Assembly (NCBI RefSeq): GCF_024400215.1
Contig: NZ_CP053748.1
Coordinates: forward strand, 3,224,001 to 3,288,000
Length of the DNA: 64,000 nt
Direction: 5' to 3'
Origin: Massilia sp. erpn
GTDB lineage: Bacteria; Pseudomonadota; Gammaproteobacteria; Burkholderiales; Burkholderiaceae_D
Shown here: piece by piece, positions 18,641 through 27,379 of the stretch
Layout of the letters: every line of letters starts with the position of its first letter
Position numbering within the stretch: the first letter of the stretch is position 1
The notes under the pieces: generated by a model
What the model was told of the DNA's origin: nothing
Databases searched by the model: none
Seen by the model: only the letters and a program-made list of their open reading frames with translations
Position numbers and translations under genes: made by a program

Positions 18641-20239
18641 CTACTCCGCCACCACCACCCGGTTCTTGCCGGTCTTCTTGGCCGTGTACATGGCCTGGTC
18701 GGCGCGCTTGACCAGATCGGTCTGCGCTTCGTTCGGGCGGCGCAGGGCGACACCGGCCGAGAAGGTGATCAGCAGCTTTTCGTTCTCGTGCATGAAGAAG
18801 TGGCGCGTCAGTTCGCGCTGCAGGCGGGTCATGGTCGCCGTGGCCGCTTCGACCGCGGTTTCCGGCAGCAGGATCAGGAATTCCTCGCCGCCGAAGCGGG
18901 CGATCACATCCATCGAGCGCAGGGTTTCCTTGACGATCTTGACCAGGTGCTTGAGCGCGCCGTCGCCGGCGATGTGGCCATAGGTGTCGTTCAGGCGCTT
19001 GAAGTCGTCCAGGTCGAGGATGGCGATGCACAGCGGCGTGCCGCGCCGCTCCGAGCGCGCCACTTCGCGTTCGAACACATCGTCCAGGCCGCGGCGGTTC
19101 AGGCTGCCGGTCAGCTGGTCTTCGCGCACCAGCTCGCTCATATGCTGCAGCTTCGCTTCCAGGGCGTGGATGCGCGCCTCGGCATCCTGCACCTCCTGGC
19201 GCGCCGTCACCATATTGTCGCGCGCCTTGAGTGCCTCGTTTTGCACGATGCGCGTTTCTTTCAGTACTTCGTCGAGGATCTGGTTCAGTTCGGTGATGTT
19301 CTCGGCCTTGCTGATCTTCTCGGAATAGCCGCCGATCTTGCTGTGGAAGTCGCCGGTGCTGGCGGCCACCTGGCCCAGGCGGTCGATGAAGGTCATCATC
19401 ATATTCTTGACCGTCAGCTTGACGTCCGAGATGCTGTGCTTGAGCTGGCTTTGCTTGTAGATCACGTCCTTCAGGCTGCGCGTGGCCTCTTCCAGCGCGC
19501 GCTGGTCGATCGGGCCGGCGATCAGGTTTTGCACGGCGTCGATCTGGCCGCGCAGCCAGGAATCGTCGTCCAGCAGCTCGCTGACGTTTTCCAGCAGCAG
19601 GCGGAACAGGCGCAGCAGCAGCTCTTGCTGCTCGGCCGTGTCGCCGCTCTTGAGTTCGATCTGGTAGCACAGTTGCTTGAGGCGCACGGCGATTTCCGAC
19701 AGTGCCGCCTCGGTATGCGCTTCCTTGGTGGCCGCGCCCAGTGATTCGGCCTCGGCCACCAGGGCCGGGGTGCCGCTCAGGAGCGAGGCGACGGCGAAGG
19801 TCAGGGTGCGGCTCAAGAGGTCGCGCAGCACGCGCGTCTGTTCGCCATCGGGCGCGGGCGCCACTTCGATGCCGCCGCCGCGCTTGACGGGGCGGTCGGC
19901 CAGCGCCGACAGGGTACGCGCATACGCATCCCAGTCGCGCGCCTTGACGGCGCGGTTCATGCGGCGGCCGAAGTCGGCCAGCTCGCCGGCCTGGGCGCTC
20001 AGATTGCTGGCGAAGGTGTCGAGCATGCTTTCCGCGCCCTGGTCGGCGGCCGGCGCGGCCGTGCCGAGCGGGGCGGCGGGCGCTTCGGGCGTGTCCGGCA
20101 AGCCGGCGATCTCGTTATAGATGCTGCGGTAAGCTTCCGGCGTCGGGGCAATCCGGCGGGTGGCAAGGCGGCGGAAGGCCTCGCGCGCGATATCGGCCGG
20201 GTTTTGTTCCGCTCCGGCAGGATTCGGGGATTTTGACAT
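18641..20239 (-). CDS. Diguanylate cyclase (GGDEF domain)
   Basis: 532-residue protein whose C-terminal GGDEF domain should make cyclic-di-GMP. The active-site motif is GGEEF at about residue 450, with the RxxD inhibitory I-site (RSMD) nine residues before it, so product inhibition is likely. The substrate-binding segment QLTGSLNRRGLDD precedes it. The N-terminal 350 residues are helical with no transmembrane segment, so it appears cytosolic. The ATG at 20239 is preferred over an upstream TTG because GAGG lies upstream. No EAL domain. Likely input to YcgR or exopolysaccharide; inference only. Confidence 0.93.
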   Translation of the reverse strand: MSKSPNPAGAEQNPADIAREAFRRLATRRIAPTPEAYRSIYNEIAGLPDTPEAPAAPLGTAAPAADQGAESMLDTFASNLSAQAGELADFGRRMNRAVKARDWDAYARTLSALADRPVKRGGGIEVAPAPDGEQTRVLRDLLSRTLTFAVASLLSGTPALVAEAESLGAATKEAHTEAALSEIAVRLKQLCYQIELKSGDTAEQQELLLRLFRLLLENVSELLDDDSWLRGQIDAVQNLIAGPIDQRALEEATRSLKDVIYKQSQLKHSISDVKLTVKNMMMTFIDRLGQVAASTGDFHSKIGGYSEKISKAENITELNQILDEVLKETRIVQNEALKARDNMVTARQEVQDAEARIHALEAKLQHMSELVREDQLTGSLNRRGLDDVFEREVARSERRGTPLCIAILDLDDFKRLNDTYGHIAGDGALKHLVKIVKETLRSMDVIARFGGEEFLILLPETAVEAATATMTRLQRELTRHFFMHENEKLLITFSAGVALRRPNEAQTDLVKRADQAMYTAKKTGKNRVVVAE

Positions 20240-20379
20240 CTGACGTACAGCCTCTTCCAAAAAGGTTTACCGATAGCCTGCATCATATGCCACGGCCGCG
20301 CCCGTCAATGCGGGAATTAGCGGGCAGAAGTGGCCTTACTTTGGGGCATCTAACCTTAAGCAAAAATCAAAGGCAGCGC

Positions 20380-21027
20380 TTATTCGATCAGCTGGTTCTT
20401 GATGGCGTAGTGGGTCAGTTCGGCGCTGTTTTTCAGTTTCATCTTGACCAGCAGGCGGGCGCGGTATTCGCTCACCGTCTTCACCGACAGCGACAATTCC
20501 TTGGCGATGGTGCCCACCGTCTTGCCGGAGGCGATCATGGTCAGGGTCTGGTATTCGCGGTCGGAGAGGGACTCGTGCAGGGCCGCCTCGTGGTCTTCGC
20601 CCACGTGGTTGGCCAGCTCTTGCGCCAGTGCCGGACTAATGTATTTTAATCCGCTAGCGACCTGGCGGATAGCCGTGACCAGCTCTTTCGGCGCGCTCTG
20701 CTTGGTCAGATAGCCGGCCGCGCCGGCTTTCAGCGAGCGGATCGCGTACTGGTCTTCGCGGTGCATGGACAGCATCAGAACGGCCAGCTCGGGCTTTTCC
20801 TTCTTGACCTGCTTGAGCACCTCGATGCCGCTGCGGTCGGGCATGGAAATGTCGAGCAGCAGCACTTGGCAGCCCGATTTGCGGAACAGCTTGACGGCGT
20901 CCAGCCCATTCTCGGCCTCGCCGGCGACGACGATGTCCTTGGTATCGGCCAGGATTTGTTTCAACCCCTCGCGCACGATCGCATGGTCGTCGGCGATGAA
21001 GACCTTGATGACGGCTTTTTCACTCAT
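20380..21027 (-). CDS. NarL/FixJ-family response regulator
   Basis: 215-residue two-component transcription factor. The receiver domain has the acidic pair (IADDH), the phospho-acceptor Asp in LLLDISMPDRSG, and Lys in AAGYLTKQSA. The C-terminal LuxR-type helix-turn-helix is LSDREYQTLTMIASGKTVGT through AKELSLSVKTVSEYRARL. It lies 5 bp after the histidine kinase gene and forms an operon with it. The domain layout resembles UvrY/GacA-type regulators, but targets cannot be inferred. Confidence 0.95.
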   Translation of the reverse strand: MSEKAVIKVFIADDHAIVREGLKQILADTKDIVVAGEAENGLDAVKLFRKSGCQVLLLDISMPDRSGIEVLKQVKKEKPELAVLMLSMHREDQYAIRSLKAGAAGYLTKQSAPKELVTAIRQVASGLKYISPALAQELANHVGEDHEAALHESLSDREYQTLTMIASGKTVGTIAKELSLSVKTVSEYRARLLVKMKLKNSAELTHYAIKNQLIE

Positions 21028-21032
21028 ATCGT

Positions 21033-22523
21033 TCAGCTTGCTTGATATTTCGGTACGGCAACAGTTGCTATTGTAGCCCCGCTGCCGCCCGCCGGGGGCG
21101 CCGCATCGTCCATTTCCCGTTTTATTTTAATGGCGACCACGGTGCCGCCGCCTGGAGCGTGGCTCAATGTCAACGTTCCGCCCAGGGCATTGGCGCGTTC
21201 GGCCATGCCGCGCAGGCCGAACGATTGCGGCTTGCTGCGGTCGGCCTGGCGGATGCCGTCGCCGTCGTCGCTGATTTTCAGGCTGATCTGGTGGCGCGTG
21301 CGCGTCAGCTTGACGCTGACCTGGCTCGCATTGGCATGTTTGGCAATATTGGTCAGCGCTTCCTGGCCGATGCGGAACAGGGCGGCGGCCTGGTCGGGGT
21401 CGAGTTCGAGTTCCTTCACGTTCGACGTAAAGCTGCAGGCGATGCCGGCCTGGGTGGTGAAGTCGCGCGCCTGCCAGTCGAGCGCGGCCACCAGGCCGAA
21501 GTCGAGGATGGAGGGACGCAGGTCGAGCGTGATGCGGTGCACGGCGTCGATGGTGCGGTCGACCAGGCTGTCCACATAGGCCGCTTTCTCGTGCAGCGGA
21601 CCGGGCGCCTCGGGCAGGCGCGCCGCGAGCATGGCCAGCGCCATCTTGATGGCGGTCAGGTTGCCGCCCAGGTCATCGTGGATTTCGCGCGCGATGCGGG
21701 TGCGTTCCTGCTCCTTGACCTTTTCGATGTGGGCGGTCAGCTCGGCCAGGCGGGCGCGGCTTTGACGCACTTCCAGCTGCTCCAGCTTGCTTTCCGTGAT
21801 ATTGGTCATGATGCCTTCCCACTGCACGCCGCCGCCGGGCAAGAGGCGCGGGGTGGAGCGCAGATTGATCCACTTCACATCCTTCCAGGCATCGACCCAG
21901 ATGCGGCCCTCCCAGTTCCAGCTCCACAGGCTGCTGGCCGAGGCATGCATCGCGTCCTGATAGGAGTCGCGGTCTTCTTCCAGGATCAGTTCCAGAAAGC
22001 GCTGCGGCGCCGCGTGCAGGGCCGCAGCCGGCAAGCCCAGCAGAGCCTGGCAGCCATCGCTCAGATAGGGAAAGGCGACGCTGCCGTCGGCCGCCAGTAC
22101 GAACTGGTAGACCAGGCCCGGCGTGTGCGTGACGATGGCGTCGAAGCGCGACTGCACCTGGCGCAGCGCGTCGTCGGCGCTGCAGCCGGCGCACTGGTCC
22201 TCGGCCATGGCCAGGACCAGGGCCTGGCCCTCGTGCTGCACCGCTTGCAGGCAAAGCTGCACGGCATACTCGCTGCCGTCGGCGCGGCGCAGGCGCGCGG
22301 CCAGCGGCTGCCGGCGCGCCAGCGCCGCCTCGAACGCGGCCCGCGCCAGCTGCGGCACCAGCGCCGCCAGCGTCAGCTGGCGCAGCGCCGCCGGCTCATA
22401 GCGGTTGTTGCGGCAGGCGGTGGCGCTGGCCTGCACGATGCGCAGGCTGGCCGGGTCGAGCAGGTAGATTTCCGCCTGGCTCGCAGCCAGCAGGATGTCC
22501 AGGCAGGAGGAAGCGGGGATCAT
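21033..22523 (-). CDS. Sensor histidine kinase with PAS domains (HisKA_3)
   Basis: 496-residue NarX/DegS-type kinase for the adjacent response regulator. The dimerisation and phosphoacceptor region is RIAREIHDDLGGNLTAIKMA; the ATP-binding part has LFRIGQEALTNIAKHANAS (N box) and SDDGDGIRQ / SFGLRGMAERANALGG (G boxes). Upstream are two PAS-like sensory segments, the second ending VQWEGIMTNITESK, followed by a coiled-coil. No transmembrane helix was seen, so the signal is probably cytoplasmic. The ATG at 22523 was chosen over an upstream TTG. It starts divergently from greB, 50 bp away. Confidence 0.93.
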   Translation of the reverse strand: MIPASSCLDILLAASQAEIYLLDPASLRIVQASATACRNNRYEPAALRQLTLAALVPQLARAAFEAALARRQPLAARLRRADGSEYAVQLCLQAVQHEGQALVLAMAEDQCAGCSADDALRQVQSRFDAIVTHTPGLVYQFVLAADGSVAFPYLSDGCQALLGLPAAALHAAPQRFLELILEEDRDSYQDAMHASASSLWSWNWEGRIWVDAWKDVKWINLRSTPRLLPGGGVQWEGIMTNITESKLEQLEVRQSRARLAELTAHIEKVKEQERTRIAREIHDDLGGNLTAIKMALAMLAARLPEAPGPLHEKAAYVDSLVDRTIDAVHRITLDLRPSILDFGLVAALDWQARDFTTQAGIACSFTSNVKELELDPDQAAALFRIGQEALTNIAKHANASQVSVKLTRTRHQISLKISDDGDGIRQADRSKPQSFGLRGMAERANALGGTLTLSHAPGGGTVVAIKIKREMDDAAPPAGGSGATIATVAVPKYQAS

Positions 22524-22573
22524 ATATGTGTACAATCAGGAAGCATGCCTGATGATACGTGAAACATAGCCCC

Positions 22574-23140
22574 ATGAATAAAGCTTTCGTAAAAGAAACG
22601 GATAACGACGATGACGAAGACGGCGCCCCGCAGGCGCCGCCGATCCCGCCCGGCTCCAAGAATTACATCACGCCAGCCGGCTACCAGCGCATCAAGGACG
22701 AACTGCTGCAGCTGATCGACGTCGAGCGGCCCGAAGTGGTGAAAGTGGTGCACTGGGCCGCCTCGAATGGCGACCGCTCGGAAAATGGCGACTACATCTA
22801 CGGCAAGCGCCGCCTGCGTGAAATCGACCGCCGCATCCGTTTCCTGACCAAGCGCCTGGACCTGGCGGCCGTGGTCGACCCCAGCGTGCACCATGGCAGC
22901 GACCAGATCTTCTTCGGCGCCACCGTCACTTACTGCAAGCCGGATGGCGAGGAGCACACCATCACCATCGTCGGCATCGACGAATTCGACCCGCTGCACG
23001 GCAAGATCAGCTGGATCGCCCCGGTCGCGCGCGCCATCACCAAGGCGCGTGAAGGCGATACCGTCACCCTGCGCACGCCGACCGGCGTGGAAGAGCTGGA
23101 AATCCTCGAAGTGCGCTACCCGTCCCCGGGCGCGGCGTGA
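22574..23140 (+). CDS. greB: Transcription elongation factor GreB
   Basis: Rescues backtracked RNA polymerase by stimulating cleavage of the nascent RNA. The 188-residue protein has an acidic N-terminal extension, the coiled-coil (ITPAGYQRIKDELLQL), the family hallmark NGDRSENGDYIYGKRRLREI with its tip acidic residues, and the C-terminal FKBP-like domain (VGIDEFDPLHGKISWI, SPVARAI-type). A GTG lies five codons upstream, but the ATG fits family starts better. greB lies near spoT as in related genomes, but here the two are separated by a large surface-protein gene. Confidence 0.96.
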   Translation: MNKAFVKETDNDDDEDGAPQAPPIPPGSKNYITPAGYQRIKDELLQLIDVERPEVVKVVHWAASNGDRSENGDYIYGKRRLREIDRRIRFLTKRLDLAAVVDPSVHHGSDQIFFGATVTYCKPDGEEHTITIVGIDEFDPLHGKISWIAPVARAITKAREGDTVTLRTPTGVEELEILEVRYPSPGAA

Positions 23141-23156
23141 GCGCGCAGCGGGGCGC

Positions 23157-26100
23157 TTAAAAATAAAAGTCCCAGGCGGCTTCCGCGCGGGCGTAGCCCC
23201 GCATTTCCGGCGACTGCAGGAAGTATTCCGCCACCTGGACCAGCGGCATGCCGTGCGCCATCTGCTCGAGCCAGAAAGCGAGGCCGCCGGCATCGGGCGC
23301 GCGGTTGAAAATGGCCTGGTAGAGCGTGCCCAGGTCATGCTGCGCCGTTCCGTCCAGCGTGTAGCCATGCGTCACGCCTTCTGGCGAAATAATCATCTGC
23401 AGCGCAATCTCCCCCATGCCGAGGCGGCCCTCGGACTGGAAGGCGCCCCAGAAATTGAAGCCGCCCACATCGCTTTGCCGTCCCAGCACATTGGCATACA
23501 GGGCGGCAAGCAGATCCAATTCCGGGCGGTGTTCGAGCGTGAGGGTGGTGTCGGCGAACTGCAACTGCTCGACATTGAGCAGGTCGACCCGCTGCGCCGG
23601 TGTGGCAAGGCTGCTGACCGACACATAGCCGTCATACTGGCGGACCAGGTAATCGGCCTGTTTGCCCGTGAAGGTGGCCGTATCGCTGCCGAGTCCCCCG
23701 TTCAGCAGTGTCGGCGCGCGCACTTCCTCGGCTCCTTGCGCGGCGGCGCCCTGCAGCGGCGCCGGGGCTGTGACCGGCGGGGCGAAGCGCATCGTATCGT
23801 CGCCGCCACCGCCGTACACCTTGACGCCGGCGCTGGCGGAAATGCTGAATTGCTGGCTGGCCGCATCGCCGCTCAGGATCTGGCCCGCGGTACTGCCGTT
23901 GGCCCGGACGGCGCCGATCAGGGCCGCGAAATGCACATCCTGCAAATTGATGGTGCTGCCGCCAGGCAGGCTGGTGGCATCGATCACCAAGGCCGTGTGC
24001 TGGCTGGCGCTGGCCGCACCGGAGATGGCCAGCGTGGCGGCGCTGGCGTCCGTGCCGCGGGAAAAGACCATGCGCTCGACCTGCAGTGGGACATTGTCGG
24101 CCAATAGATCGAGAAATTGCGTGCCGTTGCCGGTCAGGTGGCTGCGGTCGGCCGGCGCATTATGCGGCGTGGTGGCGAGGATGGCGGCAATCAGTTCGTC
24201 CAGCGAGTTGCCGGCCGGCTTGCTGGGGCCGCCGCTGGCCACCAACCCCACGCCCGCCGGCAGGTGCGCGGTCAGCAGCGCATTGCCGTTAGTCGTCACC
24301 AGGGGAATGTCGGCCATGGTACTGGTGTTATTGCTGTCGGTGCGCGTGGCGGGCACGATGGGGATGGTGACCGCCGTGCCCATGCCGCCGCCCGGCAGGA
24401 CCACCGGCGCGCTGCTCACCTCCACGCCGTCGACCGTGCTTGGCGGGGGTGTCGTCGGCGGCGTGACGACCTGGATCACGAACACTTGTTCGTGGCTATT
24501 GCCGGCGCTGTCGGTCACCTTGATGCGCACCGACTGGGCGCCCACGGCAGTGGCACCGGCATCATTGATGCGCAAGCTGCCGCCGGCAATATTGAACAGG
24601 CTGTTGCCGCTATCGCCGCTGCCGGCCACCAGCGCATAGGTGAACAGGTCGCCGGCCGTGGCATCGGTGGCGCCCAGCGTGCCGACCGTGCCGTTCAATC
24701 CCGCTGCGGTGTTGACGCTGCTGGCCGACAGCGCGAGCGCGCTCGGCGCCAGGGTATCGATCTTCACCGGCAGCGTGGCCGCGGCCGAGACATTGCCCGC
24801 TGCATCGCTTTGCTTGACCGTCAGCGTATGCGTGCCATTGCCGAGCGTCGCGCTGGTGATGCTCCAGGCGCCGCTGCCATTGGCCGTGGTGCTGCCCAGC
24901 ACGGTGGTGCCGTCGCTGTCATACAGGGTGACGGTGGCGTTGGCGGCCGCGCTGCCGCTGAGCGTGGGCGTGGTGATGTTGGTGATATTGTCGCCGGCCG
25001 TGCCGCTGTCGCTGCCGCTGGCCAGGGCCAAGCCGGTGACGCTGCCGATGCTGCCGGCAATCGTCAGCGCCAGGCTGCCGCTGGCGGCCGAGGCATTGCC
25101 GGCGCTGTCGGTCTGCTTGGCGCGCAGGCTATGGCTGCCGTCGCCCAGGGCGCTGCTGGTGATGCTCCAGTTGCCGCTGCCGTCGGCGGTGGCGGTGCCG
25201 AGCACGGTGGTGCCGTCGCTATCGTATAGGGTCACGGCGGCATTGGCGGCGGCCGTGCCGGTGATGGTGGGCGTGCTGTCGTTGGTGATGCCGTCGCCCA
25301 CGGTGCCGCTGTCGCTGGCGCTGGCCAGCGCCAGGGCGGCCGGCGCCGCCGGGGCGGTGGTGTCGATCAGCAGGCTGAGCGCGGCACTGGCCGCCGAGGC
25401 CGTGCCGGCCGGCGTGGCCTGCTTCACCGTCAGATGATGCGTGCCGTCGCCGAGTGCGCTGCTGGTGATGCTCCAGCTGCCATTGCCGGCCACCGTGGCC
25501 GTGCCCAGCACGGTGCTACCGTCCGAGTCGTAGAGCGTCACGGTATGGCCCGCGGTGCCGGTGCCCGTCACGGTGGGCGTGCTGTCGTTGGTGATCAGGT
25601 CGCCCAGCGTGCCGCTGTCGCTGGCCGTGGCCAGCGCCGGCAAGGGCGGGGCGGCCGGTGTGCTGGTGTCGATGCTCAGGCTCAGGCTGGCGCTGGCCGG
25701 CGAGGTGTTGCCGGCGGCATCGGTCTGCTTGACGGTGACCGTGTGCAGGCCATCGCTCAATGCGCTGCTGGTGATGCTCCAGGCGCCGCTGCCATTGGCG
25801 GTGGTGGTGCCGAGCACGGTGGTGCCATCGCTGTCGTACAGGGTCACGCTGGCATTGGCCTCGGCGCTGCCGCTGATGGTCGGCGTATTGTCGCTGGTGA
25901 GGTTGTCGCCCAGCGTGCCGCTGTCGCTGGCGCTGGCCAGGACCAGGGCCGTGGCGGCGCTGGGCGCGCTGGCGTCGATGGTGATGCTCAGGGCCACGCT
26001 GGCGGCCGAGACATGGCTGGAACCGTCGGTGGTTTTCGCCGTCAGCGTGTGCGCGCCGGTCAGCGCCGTGCTGGTGATGCTCCAGGCGCCGCTGCCGTTC

Positions 26101-27254
26101 GAGGTCGTGCTGCCCAGCACCGTGGTGCCGTCGCTGTCGTACAGCGTGACGGTGGAATTGGCGGGCGCCGAGCCGGTGATGGTCGGCGTGGTGTCATTGG
26201 TGAGGTTATCGCCCAGCGTGCCGCTGTCGCTGGCCACGGCCAGGGTCAGGCCGGTGGGCGCGGCCACGGCCGCCGTCGCTGGCGAGAAATTCAGGTCGTC
26301 CAGGGCCAGCGACAGATTGCCGCCGCTGAAGGTGAAGCTGGTGATGTTCTTGAAGGCGCTATTGCCCGTGAAGCTGACATTCTGCTGCAGGATCAGGGCG
26401 CCGTTGCTGCTGTAGTTGACGGCGCTGCCGCCCTGCGGCGTGATGGAAATGTTCACATCGGCGGCGGCATCGAAACTCAGGCCGTCGAGGTCGAAAGCGC
26501 TGCCGTCGGCCGCCTCAACCTTGATGCTGCTGATGCCGAAGGCGCCGGCCAGGTCGAAGAACAGAAAATAATCGCCGGCGTTGTTGCCCAATAGCGACAT
26601 GGCCGAATTATTCGACACGATATTGGTATACGAGCCGGGATTGGAGCCGGTCACCGTGTATTTGACGCCATTCAGGGTGAAGACATCGGCGGTTGCGCTA
26701 TAGCCGCTGTTGGCGTCGTAGTTCTGGTCGGCCGGGGCCGCCAGCACGCCCTGGAAGCCGGCCATCAGGCCGGCGTCCAGCACGCGCGCCGCGATGGGGC
26801 CGCTGCGCCGGTCCAGCCGCCAAGTGCCGCCCCCTTGTGCGGCGCCCGTCAGTCCGGTCGCGGCGGCAACCGGTGCCTGCAGCAGGTCGGCCAGGCGCTG
26901 CACCAGCGCTTGGCCGCAGCGCCCGGCACCCGTGTAGCAGCCGTACAGCAGGACGCTGGCGCCGCCGGCCAGGCGACCGGCGATGCGCTGCAGGGTGTGT
27001 GCCTGGCGTTCCAGTGCAGGCAGGTCGAATGCCGTGGCGCCGGCGTGGAAGCGGCCGGGCGCGCCATGCGACAGCAGGTGCAGCGCGCCCACCGGCGGCC
27101 GGCCCTCCAGATGGCGGGCGATCTGTTCCAGCCCGTTTTGATCCGGCCGCAGCCGGAGAATGTCCGCCTGGCGGCCGAGGCGGCGCCAAGTGGCGCGCTC
27201 AAGGGCAATATCGGCATCGATGACAAGCAGGTCTTGCGCATTCTCGAGGTACAT
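23157..27254 (-). CDS. Giant DUF4347 / Ig-like repeat / DUF4214 surface protein
   Basis: 1365-residue modular protein. Residues 1-170 fit DUF4347 (LLVIDADI, LHLLSHGAPGRFHAG, VLLYGCYTG). Next comes a beta domain of about 150 residues, then five tandem Ig-like repeats of about 99 residues, each starting ASDSGTxGDNxTNxTTPTxTG and carrying VTLYDSDGTTVLG. A cadherin-like unit follows (YALVAGSGDSGNSLFNIAGG), then a region with one RTX-like turn (YGGGGDDTMRFA), and a C-terminal DUF4214 domain (LYANVLGRQSDVGGFNFWGA, IFNRAPDAGGLAFW). This is the architecture of large type I-secreted adhesins. It is separated from greB by only 16 bp and interrupts the usual spoT-greB neighbourhood. Confidence 0.88.
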   Translation of the reverse strand: MYLENAQDLLVIDADIALERATWRRLGRQADILRLRPDQNGLEQIARHLEGRPPVGALHLLSHGAPGRFHAGATAFDLPALERQAHTLQRIAGRLAGGASVLLYGCYTGAGRCGQALVQRLADLLQAPVAAATGLTGAAQGGGTWRLDRRSGPIAARVLDAGLMAGFQGVLAAPADQNYDANSGYSATADVFTLNGVKYTVTGSNPGSYTNIVSNNSAMSLLGNNAGDYFLFFDLAGAFGISSIKVEAADGSAFDLDGLSFDAAADVNISITPQGGSAVNYSSNGALILQQNVSFTGNSAFKNITSFTFSGGNLSLALDDLNFSPATAAVAAPTGLTLAVASDSGTLGDNLTNDTTPTITGSAPANSTVTLYDSDGTTVLGSTTSNGSGAWSITSTALTGAHTLTAKTTDGSSHVSAASVALSITIDASAPSAATALVLASASDSGTLGDNLTSDNTPTISGSAEANASVTLYDSDGTTVLGTTTANGSGAWSITSSALSDGLHTVTVKQTDAAGNTSPASASLSLSIDTSTPAAPPLPALATASDSGTLGDLITNDSTPTVTGTGTAGHTVTLYDSDGSTVLGTATVAGNGSWSITSSALGDGTHHLTVKQATPAGTASAASAALSLLIDTTAPAAPAALALASASDSGTVGDGITNDSTPTITGTAAANAAVTLYDSDGTTVLGTATADGSGNWSITSSALGDGSHSLRAKQTDSAGNASAASGSLALTIAGSIGSVTGLALASGSDSGTAGDNITNITTPTLSGSAAANATVTLYDSDGTTVLGSTTANGSGAWSITSATLGNGTHTLTVKQSDAAGNVSAAATLPVKIDTLAPSALALSASSVNTAAGLNGTVGTLGATDATAGDLFTYALVAGSGDSGNSLFNIAGGSLRINDAGATAVGAQSVRIKVTDSAGNSHEQVFVIQVVTPPTTPPPSTVDGVEVSSAPVVLPGGGMGTAVTIPIVPATRTDSNNTSTMADIPLVTTNGNALLTAHLPAGVGLVASGGPSKPAGNSLDELIAAILATTPHNAPADRSHLTGNGTQFLDLLADNVPLQVERMVFSRGTDASAATLAISGAASASQHTALVIDATSLPGGSTINLQDVHFAALIGAVRANGSTAGQILSGDAASQQFSISASAGVKVYGGGGDDTMRFAPPVTAPAPLQGAAAQGAEEVRAPTLLNGGLGSDTATFTGKQADYLVRQYDGYVSVSSLATPAQRVDLLNVEQLQFADTTLTLEHRPELDLLAALYANVLGRQSDVGGFNFWGAFQSEGRLGMGEIALQMIISPEGVTHGYTLDGTAQHDLGTLYQAIFNRAPDAGGLAFWLEQMAHGMPLVQVAEYFLQSPEMRGYARAEAAWDFYF
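24760..26270 (-). repeat. Five tandem ~300-bp Ig-domain coding repeats
   Basis: Within the giant surface-protein gene, five units of about 99 codons repeat in tandem with high similarity at both protein and DNA level. The segment encoding VTLYDSDGTTVLG is nearly invariant. Boundaries are approximate. Such repeats are prone to expansion, contraction and misassembly. Confidence 0.85.
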
Positions 27255-27339
27255 GATGACCTTTCGCGTGCGTGAACGATAGCGTTGTCGTAGTGTAGTC
27301 CTTGCTTTGGCGGCAGATTCTAACCGAATCCCACATGAC

Positions 27340-27365
27340 TACGCCGCGCGTGGCCGCGCGGCGTA
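27340..27365 (-). terminator. Hairpin after spoT
   Basis: A perfect 11-bp GC-rich stem (27340-27350 TACGCCGCGCG with 27355-27365) and a 4-nt loop, beginning 14 bp past the spoT stop. No T tract follows, so it may be a weak or Rho-assisted stop. Confidence 0.5.
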
Positions 27366-27379
27366 TCAGCCGCCCAGGC

